From positions 1 through 64,000 of the forward strand of contig NZ_JAFCLS010000022.1 of the NCBI RefSeq assembly GCF_018131075.1: DNA of 64,000 nucleotides. The letters run 5' to 3'. Each line of letters opens with the position of its first letter. The first letter of the stretch is position 1. A program made the position numbers and the translations under genes. This document shows, one piece after another, positions 24,359 to 33,227 of this stretch. Source of the DNA: Bradyrhizobium sp. JYMT SZCCT0428. GTDB lineage: Bacteria > Pseudomonadota > Alphaproteobacteria > Rhizobiales > Xanthobacteraceae. The notes below the pieces were generated by a model. That model saw nothing but the letters and a program-made list of their open reading frames with translations, did no database searches and had not been told where the DNA came from.

Positions 24359-24459
24359 CGTCATTCCCCGATGCGCAATTACGCATCTGGGGGCGCGCGC
24401 AGCGCGAACCCGGAATCTCGAGATTCCGGGCTCGATGCTACGCATCGCCCCGGAATGAC
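24359..24459. repeat. Full copy of the CGTCATTCC...GGAATGACG palindromic element
   Basis: It contains the same inner palindrome CCCGGAATCTCGAGATTCCGGG and right end GCTACGCATCGCCCCGGAATG as the copy at 5659-5741. It lies between gcdH and ribB. Confidence 0.9.
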
Positions 24460-24464
24460 AACGT

Positions 24465-25541
24465 TCAGCCCTCAAGCCGTTCGTTGGAGACGATCTCGAT
24501 CCCGAAACCGGACAATCCCTTGTAGTCGTGTACCGACGACGTCAGATGCCGGATCGAAGTGATACCGAGATCGCGCAATATTTGCGCACCGACGCCGACT
24601 TCACGCCATTGCCGGTTACGATCGGCCTCGGCGGATTTCTGTTCGCCGACCGGCTCGACCGGAACGCCGGCGGCGCCATCGCGCAAATACACCAGCACAC
24701 CGCGTCCGGCCTGCTTGAAATGGTTCAGCACGATCTGCATGCGCGCCTGGCCGGTGAACAGATCCTTGACGATGTTGGGCTTGTGCAGCCGCGTCAGCAC
24801 GTTTTTGCCGTCGCCGATGCCGTTATAGACGAAGGCGGCATGCGCGATCTCATCGAACGGCGAACGGTAGGCATAGCCCTGCAGCGGCCCGATCGGGCTA
24901 TCCGTCGTAAAGGTCGCGACCCGCTCGATCAGCTTCTCGCGCGCCTGGCGGTAGGCGATCATGTCAGCGATCGTGACGTGCTTGAGCTTGTGGGTGGCGG
25001 CGAATTTTGCGACCTGCACGCCCTTCATCACCGTGCCGTCATCGTTCATCAACTCGGAGATGACGCCGACCGGCGGCAGGCCCGAGAGCTTGCAGAGATC
25101 GACCGCGGCCTCGGTATGGCCGGAGCGCAGCAGCACGCCGCCGTCGCGGGCGATCAGCGGAAAGATATGACCGGGCCGCGCAAAATCACTGGCGCCGGCA
25201 TTCGGGTTGGCCAGCGCACGGCAGCAGGAGGCGCGCTCGTCCGCCGAAATTCCGGTGCCGCCATCGGGCTTGTAGTCGATCGAGACCGTGAAGGCAGTGG
25301 TGTGGTTGGAATCATTATGCGCGACCATCGGATCGAGCCGGAACCGGCGCGCGTCTTCCTGCGTGATCGGCGCGCAGACGATGCCCGAGGTATGGCGGAT
25401 GATGAACGCCATTTTCTCCGCGGTGCAGAGCGAGGCGGCGACGATCAAATCGCCCTCACCCTCCCGGTCGTCATCATCGGTGACGACGACGAGTTCGCCG
25501 TTGGCAAAGGCTTGCAGAACTTCCTGGATCGTGTCGGCCAT
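24465..25541 (-). CDS. ribB: 3,4-dihydroxy-2-butanone 4-phosphate synthase with RibA-like C-terminal domain
   Basis: Makes the four-carbon riboflavin precursor from ribulose 5-phosphate. The N-terminal 1-205 is the RibB domain: TDDDDREGEGDLIVAA (acidic Mg2+ loop), HTSGIVCAP, GTGISADERA and the FPLIARDGGVLLRSGHTEAAVDL block. Residues about 210-355 follow the GTP cyclohydrolase II fold (LHKPNIVKDLF..., VGVGAQILRDLGI...), but the zinc-binding Cys set of RibA is absent, so this half is probably not catalytic. The bifunctional name ribBA would be misleading. No FMN riboswitch was recognised in the 200-base leader. It diverges from tctC. Confidence 0.92.
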   Translation of the reverse strand: MADTIQEVLQAFANGELVVVTDDDDREGEGDLIVAASLCTAEKMAFIIRHTSGIVCAPITQEDARRFRLDPMVAHNDSNHTTAFTVSIDYKPDGGTGISADERASCCRALANPNAGASDFARPGHIFPLIARDGGVLLRSGHTEAAVDLCKLSGLPPVGVISELMNDDGTVMKGVQVAKFAATHKLKHVTIADMIAYRQAREKLIERVATFTTDSPIGPLQGYAYRSPFDEIAHAAFVYNGIGDGKNVLTRLHKPNIVKDLFTGQARMQIVLNHFKQAGRGVLVYLRDGAAGVPVEPVGEQKSAEADRNRQWREVGVGAQILRDLGITSIRHLTSSVHDYKGLSGFGIEIVSNERLEG

Positions 25542-25619
25542 TTTCTCAAATTCTCGCTTTGGACAGGGAGTGCATTAGCCGGACTCATGGGCCCGCGCCA
25601 GCATCAATACGCAGGGCAG

Positions 25620-25637
25620 AACGTCGCCTGCGACGTT
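25620..25637. promoter_or_regulatory. Perfect palindrome between ribB and tctC
   Basis: AACGTCGC-CT-GCGACGTT, an 8-bp inverted repeat with a 2-base centre in the divergent spacer. It could be an operator for either gene. No regulator is encoded nearby. Confidence 0.4.
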
Positions 25638-25740
25638 TCGCTGTACGAAATCGCCATGCAGGAAACCATTGACGGGGTCCGGCTTCAATCGCCATGGTCG
25701 CACCCATAAAAACAAGAAGCACCATTCGGGGAAGAGACAT

Positions 25741-26733
25741 ATGCGTTTTCGCTTGAATTTCCACCTGATGGCATGGGCGGGGTTCGCCCTGATGGCCGGG
25801 GTCGCGGGCCTATCGCAGCCCGCGCCCGCCGCCGACGAATGGCCGACCCGCGAAATCACCTTCTATGTGCCGTACGCGCCGGGCGGCTCGACCGACCCGA
25901 TCAGCCGCAAATATTCCGAGCTCCTGGAGAAACAACTCAAGGTCAAGGTAATCGTCGAGAACAAGCCGGGCGCCTCCGCGACCATCGGCACGGGCGCGGT
26001 CATCCGCGCCAAGCCGGACGGCTACACGATCGGGCTCGGCTCCAGTTCGTCGCTGGCCTACCAACCCCTCGAAATGAAGGGGTTGGCCTGGAAATCGGCC
26101 GATGACTACCAGTCGATCGCCAAACTGTCCGATCTGCCTGTTATCCTCGCGGTACCGGCGGAATCGCGCTGGAAGAACCTCGATGAGTTTCTGGCCGACG
26201 CCAAGGCCAACCCGCGCAAGCTGAAGGTTTCGGTCTCCGGCCTGCGCTCGGTCAACGACATCGCGATCCAGCAACTGAACAAGCTTTCCGGCCTGCGCAT
26301 CGTCACGGTGCCGTTTACCGGCGGTGGCGGCGAGGCGACGCTGGCCGCGCTCGGTGGCCGCGTCGACGGAACCGCCGGCTTTGCGCCGGGCATGAAGGGA
26401 CAGATCGATGCCGGCAAGCTGCGCGTGCTGGCGGTGTTCCAGGACGGCAAATACGACTTGCTGCCGGACGCCAAGCCGATCGGCGAAACGCCGTGGAAGG
26501 ATACCTTCCCGGTCGGCTATTACGTGATCGCCCCGAATGGATTGCCGAAGCCGATCCTCGACAAGCTGCTTGCGGTATCGAAGACCATCGTCGAGAGCGA
26601 CGAATTCAAGAGCTTCCTGAAAGCCAACGGCTACACGTCCGATCCCAAGATTGGCGACGATATGAAGAAGGAGCTCGCCGGCTACGACCAGAAGTTCCGC
26701 GAGGTCGTCAAGTTTCTGGACGACGACAAGTGA
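25741..26733 (+). CDS. tctC: Tripartite tricarboxylate transporter substrate-binding protein (Bug family)
   Basis: Periplasmic binding protein of a TctABC importer for tri- or dicarboxylates. The 330-residue protein has a signal peptide (about 1-30, ending GLSQPAPAA) and the Bug family pattern: WPTREITFYVPYAPGGSTDPISR, VENKPGASATIGTGAV and the later PFTGGGGEATLAALGGRVD. GGGGAAGAGAC precedes the ATG at 25741. The stop overlaps the GTG of tctB by three bases, so the operon is tctC-tctB-tctA. Ligand unknown; Bug proteins bind many carboxylates. Confidence 0.95.
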   Translation: MRFRLNFHLMAWAGFALMAGVAGLSQPAPAADEWPTREITFYVPYAPGGSTDPISRKYSELLEKQLKVKVIVENKPGASATIGTGAVIRAKPDGYTIGLGSSSSLAYQPLEMKGLAWKSADDYQSIAKLSDLPVILAVPAESRWKNLDEFLADAKANPRKLKVSVSGLRSVNDIAIQQLNKLSGLRIVTVPFTGGGGEATLAALGGRVDGTAGFAPGMKGQIDAGKLRVLAVFQDGKYDLLPDAKPIGETPWKDTFPVGYYVIAPNGLPKPILDKLLAVSKTIVESDEFKSFLKANGYTSDPKIGDDMKKELAGYDQKFREVVKFLDDDK

Positions 26734-27236
26734 CGCCGGCGCGAAGCTTCGGGCTGCCGCGGGCGCGGCGGTTCGCCGGCCTGCTCGCGCTGCTGCTGGC
26801 CGGGACTTACGCGTTTGACGCCTGGCAGACGCTGTCGTTCGGGCGATGGCACAAGCCGGGAGCCGCGATCTTCCCGATCGCGGTGGCCGCGCTGATGGCG
26901 CTCTCGGCGATCTCGGTGCTGCTTGAAAGGCACGGCGGTGCCAACGATCCGATGCCGGCCACCTTTACGCTGCCTGATGGCGCTGACCTGCGCCGGCTGC
27001 TTTCGGTGCTTGCGGCATTCGCAATCTATTTCGTGGTGATGCCCGTTCTCGGCAACATGATCGCCTCGGCGCTGTTTTTGCTGGCGAGCATGTGGCTGCT
27101 CTCGGACGATCCCAACAGGTCGATCGTGCGTCTCGCGATCTACGCCGTCGTGATCGCGGTGGTTTTCGAGGTGTTTTTCGTGCGGCTTCTGAAAGTGCAG
27201 ATGCCGGCGGGTGTGTTCAAGCAATGGCTGTTCTGA
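26730..27236 (+). CDS. tctB: Tripartite tricarboxylate transporter small membrane subunit
   Basis: The 168-residue protein starts with a GTG that overlaps the tctC stop (GTGA), indicating translational coupling. It has four predicted membrane spans (FAGLLALLLAGTYAFDAW, AIFPIAVAALMALSAISVLL, LLSVLAAFAIYFVVMPVLG to IASALFLLASMWLL, and IYAVVIAVVFEVFFVRLL), as expected for TctB. The frame is open further upstream, but that part is antiparallel shadow of tctC. It ends 13 bases before tctA. Confidence 0.92.
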   Translation: MTPARSFGLPRARRFAGLLALLLAGTYAFDAWQTLSFGRWHKPGAAIFPIAVAALMALSAISVLLERHGGANDPMPATFTLPDGADLRRLLSVLAAFAIYFVVMPVLGNMIASALFLLASMWLLSDDPNRSIVRLAIYAVVIAVVFEVFFVRLLKVQMPAGVFKQWLF

Positions 27237-27249
27237 GAGCGGGCATGAC

Positions 27250-28767
27250 ATGAACTCCCTCCAGGGCCTGCTGTACGGCCTCTCCATTGCCGCAACGCCG
27301 GGCAATCTGCTCGCCGCCTTTGCCGGTGCGTTTGCGGGCACTGCGATCGGCGTGCTGCCGGGGCTTGGACCCGTCGCCGGCGTCGCGCTGATCCTGCCGC
27401 TGACCTTCTCGCTCGACCCGACCGCGGGCCTGATCATGATGGCCGGCATCTTCTATGGCTCGATGTATGGCGGCTCGACCACCGCGATCCTGCTCAACAT
27501 CCCCGGCGAATCCGCTTCCGTGGTCACCGCGATCGACGGCTATCAGCTCGCCAAGAAGGGCCGCGCCGGCGCAACGCTGACCATCGTCGCGGTCGGCTCG
27601 TTTGTCGGCGGCACGCTGGCCGTCATCGGCGTCATGATGTTCTCCTCGCTGCTCGCCAAGGTCGCGATCCTGTTTGGCCCTGCGGAATTCTTCGCCCTCA
27701 CCGCCGGCGGGCTGATCGTGATGTCGCGGATATCAGGCGGCACGCTGGCCTCGGCGCTGCTGCCGATGACGCTCGGGCTGATGCTGGGCACCATCGGTCA
27801 GGAGGCCGTCACCGGCGAAACCCGGTTCACCTTCGGCCTTCCCGAGCTCGCCGAAGGCGTCTCGCTGGTTCCGGTCGTGGTCGGGCTCTACGGCTTTGCC
27901 GAGCTGATGCTGCTGGTCGAGGACCGGATCCACGCCGCGAACCGGCCGGAATCCGTTGCCATGCGCGACCTGTTGCCGACTCGCACCGAATGGAAGCGCG
28001 CGGTGCCCTCCTGGTTGCGCGGGACGTTTTTGGGGTTTTTGTTCGGCCTGGTGCCGGGACCGGCGGCGACGCTGGCCTCGTTTGCCTCCTACCGGCTGGA
28101 GAAGGCAACCTCGAAACATGGCAGCGAGATCGGCAGCGGCGCCATTGAAGGCGTCGCCGGGCCCGAGGCCGCCAACAACTCCGCCGCAACAGCCTCGCTG
28201 GTGCCGCTGCTGGCGCTCGGCATCCCCTTCACGCCGATTGCCGCCCTGATGATCTCGGCGATGCTGGTGCAGGGCATCCAGCCCGGGCCGCTGCTGATCA
28301 CCCAGCATCCGGAAATCTTCTGGGGCCTGATCGCGTCGGCCTATATCGGCAACGTCATGCTGCTGGCGCTGAACATCCCGATGGTCGGCGTCTGGGTCAG
28401 CCTGCTGCGGATTCCGCATTACCTGTTCATTCCGCTGCTGCTGGTGGTGTCGGTGATCGGCACCTACAGCGTCCGTAACAGCATCTTCGACGTCTGGGTG
28501 CTGCTCGCGGCCGGTGTCGTCGGCTATGCCTTCAACAAGATGAAATTCCAGCTCGCGCCGTTGGTGGTCGGCCTGATCCTCGGCCCCAACATCGAAAAAC
28601 ACTTTCGCGAGGCGCTGTTCCTCAGCCAGGGCGATCCCTGGATCTATGTCGAGAGCCCGATCGCGCTCACGGTGTGGCTGCTGGTGGCTTTGATCCTGAT
28701 TGCGGGATTCATCGCCCGCCGCCGTGCGGCGTTTGCGGGCGCGATGGCGCAGGAAAGCAGCCTGTAG
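27250..28767 (+). CDS. tctA: Tripartite tricarboxylate transporter large permease
   Basis: A 505-residue membrane protein with about 11-12 spans. TctA hallmarks include FAGTAIGVLPGLGPVAGVALILP near the N-terminus, GIFYGSMYGGSTTAILLNIPGE and the matching second-half motif FLFGLVPGPAATLASFASY with GVAGPEAANNSA. It forms the import channel with TctB, driven by an ion gradient and fed by TctC. The ATG at 27250 is taken because the preceding in-frame Met belongs to the tctB overlap region. The operon seems to end here. Confidence 0.95.
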   Translation: MNSLQGLLYGLSIAATPGNLLAAFAGAFAGTAIGVLPGLGPVAGVALILPLTFSLDPTAGLIMMAGIFYGSMYGGSTTAILLNIPGESASVVTAIDGYQLAKKGRAGATLTIVAVGSFVGGTLAVIGVMMFSSLLAKVAILFGPAEFFALTAGGLIVMSRISGGTLASALLPMTLGLMLGTIGQEAVTGETRFTFGLPELAEGVSLVPVVVGLYGFAELMLLVEDRIHAANRPESVAMRDLLPTRTEWKRAVPSWLRGTFLGFLFGLVPGPAATLASFASYRLEKATSKHGSEIGSGAIEGVAGPEAANNSAATASLVPLLALGIPFTPIAALMISAMLVQGIQPGPLLITQHPEIFWGLIASAYIGNVMLLALNIPMVGVWVSLLRIPHYLFIPLLLVVSVIGTYSVRNSIFDVWVLLAAGVVGYAFNKMKFQLAPLVVGLILGPNIEKHFREALFLSQGDPWIYVESPIALTVWLLVALILIAGFIARRRAAFAGAMAQESSL

Positions 28768-28768
28768 C

Positions 28769-29593
28769 TCACCGCCGTCGCTGCTCGCGCCATTTGGAGA
28801 AGCCTCCAGCAACGAGGATACAGAAGGCCCAGCCCAGCAAGGGCACGGCTGCGATCCGCGCGATGGCCCGGTATTGCTCTGCAAGGGCGCCTGCAACCGA
28901 GGGGGCGCGCGTCACGATGAGCGGCTCATCCAGGGTCTTGAGGCCGAATTTGTTGGCCGCATCGCGCGCGATGATCTGCGTGCCGGATACGGCAACGCCG
29001 ACGAACCGGACATATTCGCCGCCGGGTTCGTTCCAGAATTGCGGATGCGAGGCGAGAATGCGTCCGGAATCCCTTATTTCGCCTGCGACCCAGACTTCGA
29101 CGGGAAGCTCCGGTCTCCAGCCGTCGCCGACCAGCGGCGCAAGACGGCGGGTGCCGTAACTCTTGCTGCCGCGGCCGCCGCTCAAGCGCGCCTCGCTTGC
29201 GAACTCGCCTGCAACGCGCCAGCGCGGCGCGGTGTAGCCGGCAACGCCGACACCTTCAGGAATATCGTCGACCAGACGCAGATTGACGGTACGGCCCCAC
29301 AAGGGAGCATCCACGACAAAGACCGGCGACACGCCCGTCAACGTCATGATCGCGACCGCAGGCATGAACAGGCCGGGCCGGGATCGCGTGACGCCAATGG
29401 CCAGCGGCAGACCGAGCAGGAACACCCCGACAATCCACGGCACTACCGGCGTGTACGCAACGACAAGCGTGCCGAGCGTCAGCTGAAACAGTATCGCAGA
29501 CGTTCCCGCCAGCAGGCAACCGAACAGCGTGGACGACGAGGACGCCGGGCTCGATGCACGAGCGTTATTTGATGACGATACTGATAACCGCAT
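28769..29593 (-). CDS. Hypothetical membrane protein with extracytoplasmic domain
   Basis: 275 residues if the ATG at 29593 (MRLSVSSSNNARASSPASSS) is used; the frame runs to 29710 and the start is uncertain because no ribosome site stands out. Hydrophobic spans occur at about 22-50, 52-68 and 72-92, and a fourth near the C-terminus (IAAVPLLGWAFCILVAGG). Between the last two is a soluble 150-residue region with no recognised motif (GRTVNLRLVDDIPEGV, VRFVGVAVSGTQIIARD). No function is suggested; it converges on tctA with one base between the stops. Confidence 0.6.
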   Translation of the reverse strand: MRLSVSSSNNARASSPASSSSTLFGCLLAGTSAILFQLTLGTLVVAYTPVVPWIVGVFLLGLPLAIGVTRSRPGLFMPAVAIMTLTGVSPVFVVDAPLWGRTVNLRLVDDIPEGVGVAGYTAPRWRVAGEFASEARLSGGRGSKSYGTRRLAPLVGDGWRPELPVEVWVAGEIRDSGRILASHPQFWNEPGGEYVRFVGVAVSGTQIIARDAANKFGLKTLDEPLIVTRAPSVAGALAEQYRAIARIAAVPLLGWAFCILVAGGFSKWREQRRR

Positions 29594-29746
29594 ACCGATT
29601 GAAATTGCTTTGCTGCCAAAGATTTGGCCGCCAGGGAAATGGCGTCGCCGTACGGTCTTCAGTGTCGGCTGCATCAAATCCGGTTCAAGCCAATGCGTGC
29701 GTGACGTCACACGTCCACATCGCCCTTTCCGACTTGCGAGAAGGCC

Positions 29747-31468
29747 TTACGGCAGCACTTCCTTGCGCTCGGCGAGCAGCGTGTCCATTTCGGCGCGCTT
29801 TTCTTCCAGCAATCCCGCCTGCGCCGCCTCGATCACGGTGTAGAGTTCGTGGGCGTCGCTGACCCGCGTTACGGTCACGTAATCGGCGCCGGCTGCGTAG
29901 AGATCATTGACGTCGCGCAGCATATCCGCGGTCGCGACGATCTTGGCTGACGGGTTGAGGGTACGGACGTGCCGGACCAGTTTCTCGTTGTTGGCGCCCT
30001 TCAGAAGCGAATCCGGCACGCTCAGGATGATCAGCTCCGACTTGCCGATACCGGCATGGAGCAGCGTATCGACATTGCTGATATCGCCATAGATCACGTG
30101 CAGGCCGCGATCGGCCAGCGTCCGGAACACATTGGGATTGAAATCGATCACGGTGATCTGTTCGAGCACGAGCGGATTCTGCCGCTCGATTTCGGCGAGC
30201 AGCGCGCTCGCGGCGCGGAAGAAGCCGAGAATGACGATGCGGCGTGCCTCGTGGCCGCCCTCATGTGCGGCCTCGCCCTGGCCGTGATCGAGATCGCGCA
30301 GGCCGATCTTCTTCATGGGACCGATCAGAGCTCGCGTGATCTCATCGCTCTTGCCCATCACGAAGGTGCTGATCACGGCCAAAATGACGAACGCGAACGA
30401 CGCCGCACTCGACGTTTCGGTGCTGATATGGTTCGCGACGACACCGGTCTGAATCACGACCAGCGAAAACTCCGAGATCTGCGCCAGATTGATCGCCGGC
30501 AACAGGCTGGCGCGCAGACCCTGCTTCATCAGATAGAGCGGCACAAATGTCGTCACCAGGCGGCTCACGACGGTGAAGGCGGCAATCAACAGCGCCAGCC
30601 AAATCACCGACGCGCCCGGAATGGGAATGGTCATGCCCAAGGCCACGAAGAACAGCGTGATGAAGAAGTCCCGCAGCGTCGTCACCTTGGCGGTGACGTC
30701 GAGCGCATAGGGGAATGTCGAGAGCGAGACACCGGCGACCAGCGAACCCATTTCGCGCGACAGATGCAACCGCTCGGCGATCTCGCCGATCAGGAAACAC
30801 CAGGCCAGGGCGCCGAGCAGGATCAACTCCGGCCGCCGCGCTATCTGGTGAAAAAGTCTTGGCAGCAGATACCGGCTGAGCACCAACGCGGTCGCGACCA
30901 GCACGCCGACCCGGCCGATCGAGATCAGGATCACGCTGACCTGGAGATTGTCGAGGCTCGGCTGCACGGCGAGGAACAGGATCGCGAAGATATCCTGCAG
31001 CACCAATACGCCGAGCGTGATGCGGCCGGGCAGCGTATCGAGCTCACGCTTCTCATACAGCACCTTGACGATGATGACGGTACTGGAGAGCGCGCAGGCG
31101 ACGCACAGATAGAGCGCGTCGAAACGGCCGGCCCCCATCGACAGTCCGATCCCCCAGAAGAACAGGATCCCGAGCAGGCAGCCGCCGACCAATTGCCCGC
31201 CCGCGGCAAACAGGATGACCTTGCCGGCGCGCACGATCTTTTTCAGGTCGATTTCCAGCCCGATCATGAACAGCATGAAGATCAGGCCGAGTTCGGAGAT
31301 GACGTGAATCGAGTCCTTGGAGTGGACCCATTTCATGCCGAATGGACCGATGACAAACCCGGCGATAAGGTAGGCGAGGATCAGCGGTTGCCGGGTAAAA
31401 TGCGCCAGCAAGCCTAGCACCCAGGCAAACAGGATGCATAAAGTGATATCGCCGATAAGCTCGTGCAT
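29747..31468 (-). CDS. Monovalent cation:proton antiporter (CPA2, KefB/YbaL-like)
   Basis: A 573-residue inner-membrane antiporter for K+ or Na+ and H+. About 12 spans fill residues 1-390, including LIFMLFMIGLEIDLKKI, LGVLVLQDIFAILFLAV with the conserved QD pair, and LSREMGSLVAGVSLS. The C-terminal cytoplasmic part (about 415-540) is a TrkA-N/RCK nucleotide-binding domain (RIVILGFFRAASALLAEIE; VIDFNPNVFRTL; VIYGDISNVDTL). The glycine-rich loop is weakly kept (GFFRAA). The ATG at 31468 follows AGGAAAT and fits the family; an upstream start adds 17 polar residues. Confidence 0.92.
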   Translation of the reverse strand: MHELIGDITLCILFAWVLGLLAHFTRQPLILAYLIAGFVIGPFGMKWVHSKDSIHVISELGLIFMLFMIGLEIDLKKIVRAGKVILFAAGGQLVGGCLLGILFFWGIGLSMGAGRFDALYLCVACALSSTVIIVKVLYEKRELDTLPGRITLGVLVLQDIFAILFLAVQPSLDNLQVSVILISIGRVGVLVATALVLSRYLLPRLFHQIARRPELILLGALAWCFLIGEIAERLHLSREMGSLVAGVSLSTFPYALDVTAKVTTLRDFFITLFFVALGMTIPIPGASVIWLALLIAAFTVVSRLVTTFVPLYLMKQGLRASLLPAINLAQISEFSLVVIQTGVVANHISTETSSAASFAFVILAVISTFVMGKSDEITRALIGPMKKIGLRDLDHGQGEAAHEGGHEARRIVILGFFRAASALLAEIERQNPLVLEQITVIDFNPNVFRTLADRGLHVIYGDISNVDTLLHAGIGKSELIILSVPDSLLKGANNEKLVRHVRTLNPSAKIVATADMLRDVNDLYAAGADYVTVTRVSDAHELYTVIEAAQAGLLEEKRAEMDTLLAERKEVLP

Positions 31469-31526
31469 ATTTCCTGACTTTTCCTCATTGCAACCTAGAG
31501 GCAGGGGCGCAACGGTCAAACGAGCA

Positions 31527-31754
31527 ATGTGTCACATCCGCCCAACAGGTCTCTTTCTAGCGATTCTTGCCTGCCTGTCGATCCTTTACACGCCGGATGC
31601 TCGGGCGCAGGCGGCCGGCAGCACCCGGCAAAATTTGGAAGGGTTCCTGACGGCGAACCCCGCAGGCACCCCCGCCATATTGGGCAGCATCGATAGCAGA
31701 CATTCCGCTTTCATCCCCCAGCGGCGAGCGATTAAGATCATCGGCAAGAACTAA
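31527..31754 (+). CDS. Small exported hypothetical protein
   Basis: A 75-residue protein with a signal peptide (TGLFLAILACLSILYTPDARA, cleavage probably after ARA). The mature peptide is about 50 residues (LEGFLTANPAGTPAILGSID...RRAIKIIGKN), basic and without cysteines. It diverges from the antiporter gene, with about 60 bases between starts. Only a weak ribosome site (GAG) precedes the ATG at 31527. No function known. Confidence 0.55.
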   Translation: MCHIRPTGLFLAILACLSILYTPDARAQAAGSTRQNLEGFLTANPAGTPAILGSIDSRHSAFIPQRRAIKIIGKN

Positions 31755-31820
31755 ACCAGAATACCGGAGGGCCGCGCCAGCGGCCTTCTCAATGAAAAAC
31801 AAAACGGGAGTGAATGTCCA

Positions 31821-33065
31821 ATGTCTACCGCATCAATTTTCGATTTCGCACCATTGCTGCCGGCCGGATTGCCGGCGCCGGCGGCGCGGTGGACGGGTCT
31901 GGCCAAATACAGTTTCGTCGGCGGCAACAATGATCCCGACCAGGTGCCGGTCGATGGCCTGATCGAGGCACTCACCGCCGTGCTCCAGCGCGAGGGCAAG
32001 ACGCTCGCGACCTACGGCCTCGCCAGCGGCCCGCAGGGCTACCGCCCCTTGCGCGAATTCCTCACCAAAAAGCTCAAGCGCGATGCCGGCATCGGCTGCG
32101 CCGCCGACGATGTCATGATCGTCTCCGGTTCGCTGCAGGCGCTCGACCTCGTCAACGCGACGCTGTTGGCGCGCGGCGATACCGTGCTGATCGAACAGGA
32201 GACCTATCAGGGCTCGCTGAGCCGGCTGACCCGGCTCGGCGTCAAGACGGTCGGCATTCCTCTCGACGACGAGGGCATGCGGATGGATGCGCTGGCGGCT
32301 GCTCTGGCCGACCACAAGCGCCGCGGCATCATGCCGAAATACATCTACACCATCCCGACCGTGCAGAACCCGACCGGCTCGATCCTGCCGGAGGCGCGGC
32401 GCGCCGAAATGATAAAACTGTCGCAGGAATACGGCGTGCCGATCTTCGAGGACGATTGCTACGCCGACCTAATCTGGAACGGCCAGCGCCCGCCCGCGAT
32501 CTATGCGATGAGCAAGCAAGGCGGCGTCATCCATATCGGCTCCTTCTCCAAATCGATCGCTCCCGCGCTGCGGGTCGGCTTCATCGTCGCGCCCTGGGAG
32601 ATGATGTCGCGGATGCTGGCGCTCAAGACCGATGCCGGAAGTGGCGCGCTGGAGCAGATGGTGCTGGCGGAATACTGCGCACCGCATTTCGCAACCCATG
32701 TGCCGAAGCTGACACGCGGCCTGCGCGCCAAGCTCGACACGCTGATGGAGGCGCTCAACGAGCAGTTCGGCACATCAGCCGAGTTCGAGGATCCCAAGGG
32801 TGGCATCTTCCTGTGGGTCAAACTCCCCGACAATGTCGATACGCTGAAACTGTATCAGGCAGCGTTGGCCGCCGGCGTCGCCATCAACCCGGGGCCGGAA
32901 TGGTCGACCGACAAGTCCTATGCCGGCAGCCGCTTGCGCCTGTGCTTTGCCAGCCCCTCCCATGAGCAGATCCGCGAAGGCGTCGCCGTGCTCGCGGAAG
33001 TCTGCCGCAAGGAGTTCGGCGTGCCCGAACGCATCGCCAATGTGGAGAAGCGGGCACGGACTTGA
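31821..33065 (+). CDS. PLP-dependent aminotransferase (fold type I, 2-aminoadipate/MocR-type)
   Basis: A 414-residue transaminase. The PLP Lys is Lys244 in GSFSKSIAPALRVGF; NPTG at 183-186 and FEDDCYADL with the PLP-pairing Asp are also seen. The N-terminal YSFVGGNNDPDQVPV is like LysN (2-aminoadipate aminotransferase) and related class I enzymes with broad amino acid range. There is no fused GntR helix-turn-helix, so it is an enzyme and not a MocR regulator. GGGAG lies 11 bases before the ATG. It is followed by a dispersed repeat, so it is probably a single gene. Confidence 0.92.
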   Translation: MSTASIFDFAPLLPAGLPAPAARWTGLAKYSFVGGNNDPDQVPVDGLIEALTAVLQREGKTLATYGLASGPQGYRPLREFLTKKLKRDAGIGCAADDVMIVSGSLQALDLVNATLLARGDTVLIEQETYQGSLSRLTRLGVKTVGIPLDDEGMRMDALAAALADHKRRGIMPKYIYTIPTVQNPTGSILPEARRAEMIKLSQEYGVPIFEDDCYADLIWNGQRPPAIYAMSKQGGVIHIGSFSKSIAPALRVGFIVAPWEMMSRMLALKTDAGSGALEQMVLAEYCAPHFATHVPKLTRGLRAKLDTLMEALNEQFGTSAEFEDPKGGIFLWVKLPDNVDTLKLYQAALAAGVAINPGPEWSTDKSYAGSRLRLCFASPSHEQIREGVAVLAEVCRKEFGVPERIANVEKRART

Positions 33066-33092
33066 GGGGGCCAAGACCTTACCAGTGGAGAG

Positions 33093-33225
33093 ATGGATTG
33101 CTTCGCGGAGCCTGTCATCGGGCGCGCATTTGCGCGACCCGTTGGCTCGCAATGACCGGTCCGCGTCATTGCCTGCGACAAACGCAAAGCGTTTGTGCCA
33201 GGGAGCGTACGCGACGAAGCAATCC
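33093..33225. repeat. Dispersed inverted repeat GGATTGCTTCG...CGAAGCAATCC
   Basis: End arms GGATTGCTTCG (33095-33105) and CGAAGCAATCC (33215-33225) are perfect inverse copies. The interior carries GGCTCGCAATGACCGG and GCGTCATTGCCTGCGAC. It is related to the shorter element at 53539-53617 and sits between convergent genes. Confidence 0.9.
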
Positions 33226-33227
33226 CC

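Noticed and set aside
25542..25740. A possible FMN riboswitch before ribB
   Set aside because: None of the conserved FMN aptamer sequence blocks could be found in the leader.
29969..31417. A 482-codon plus-strand frame opposite the antiporter
   Set aside because: Translation is almost only Asp, Gln, Arg, Glu and His, typical of an antisense frame; the antiporter on the minus strand is certain.
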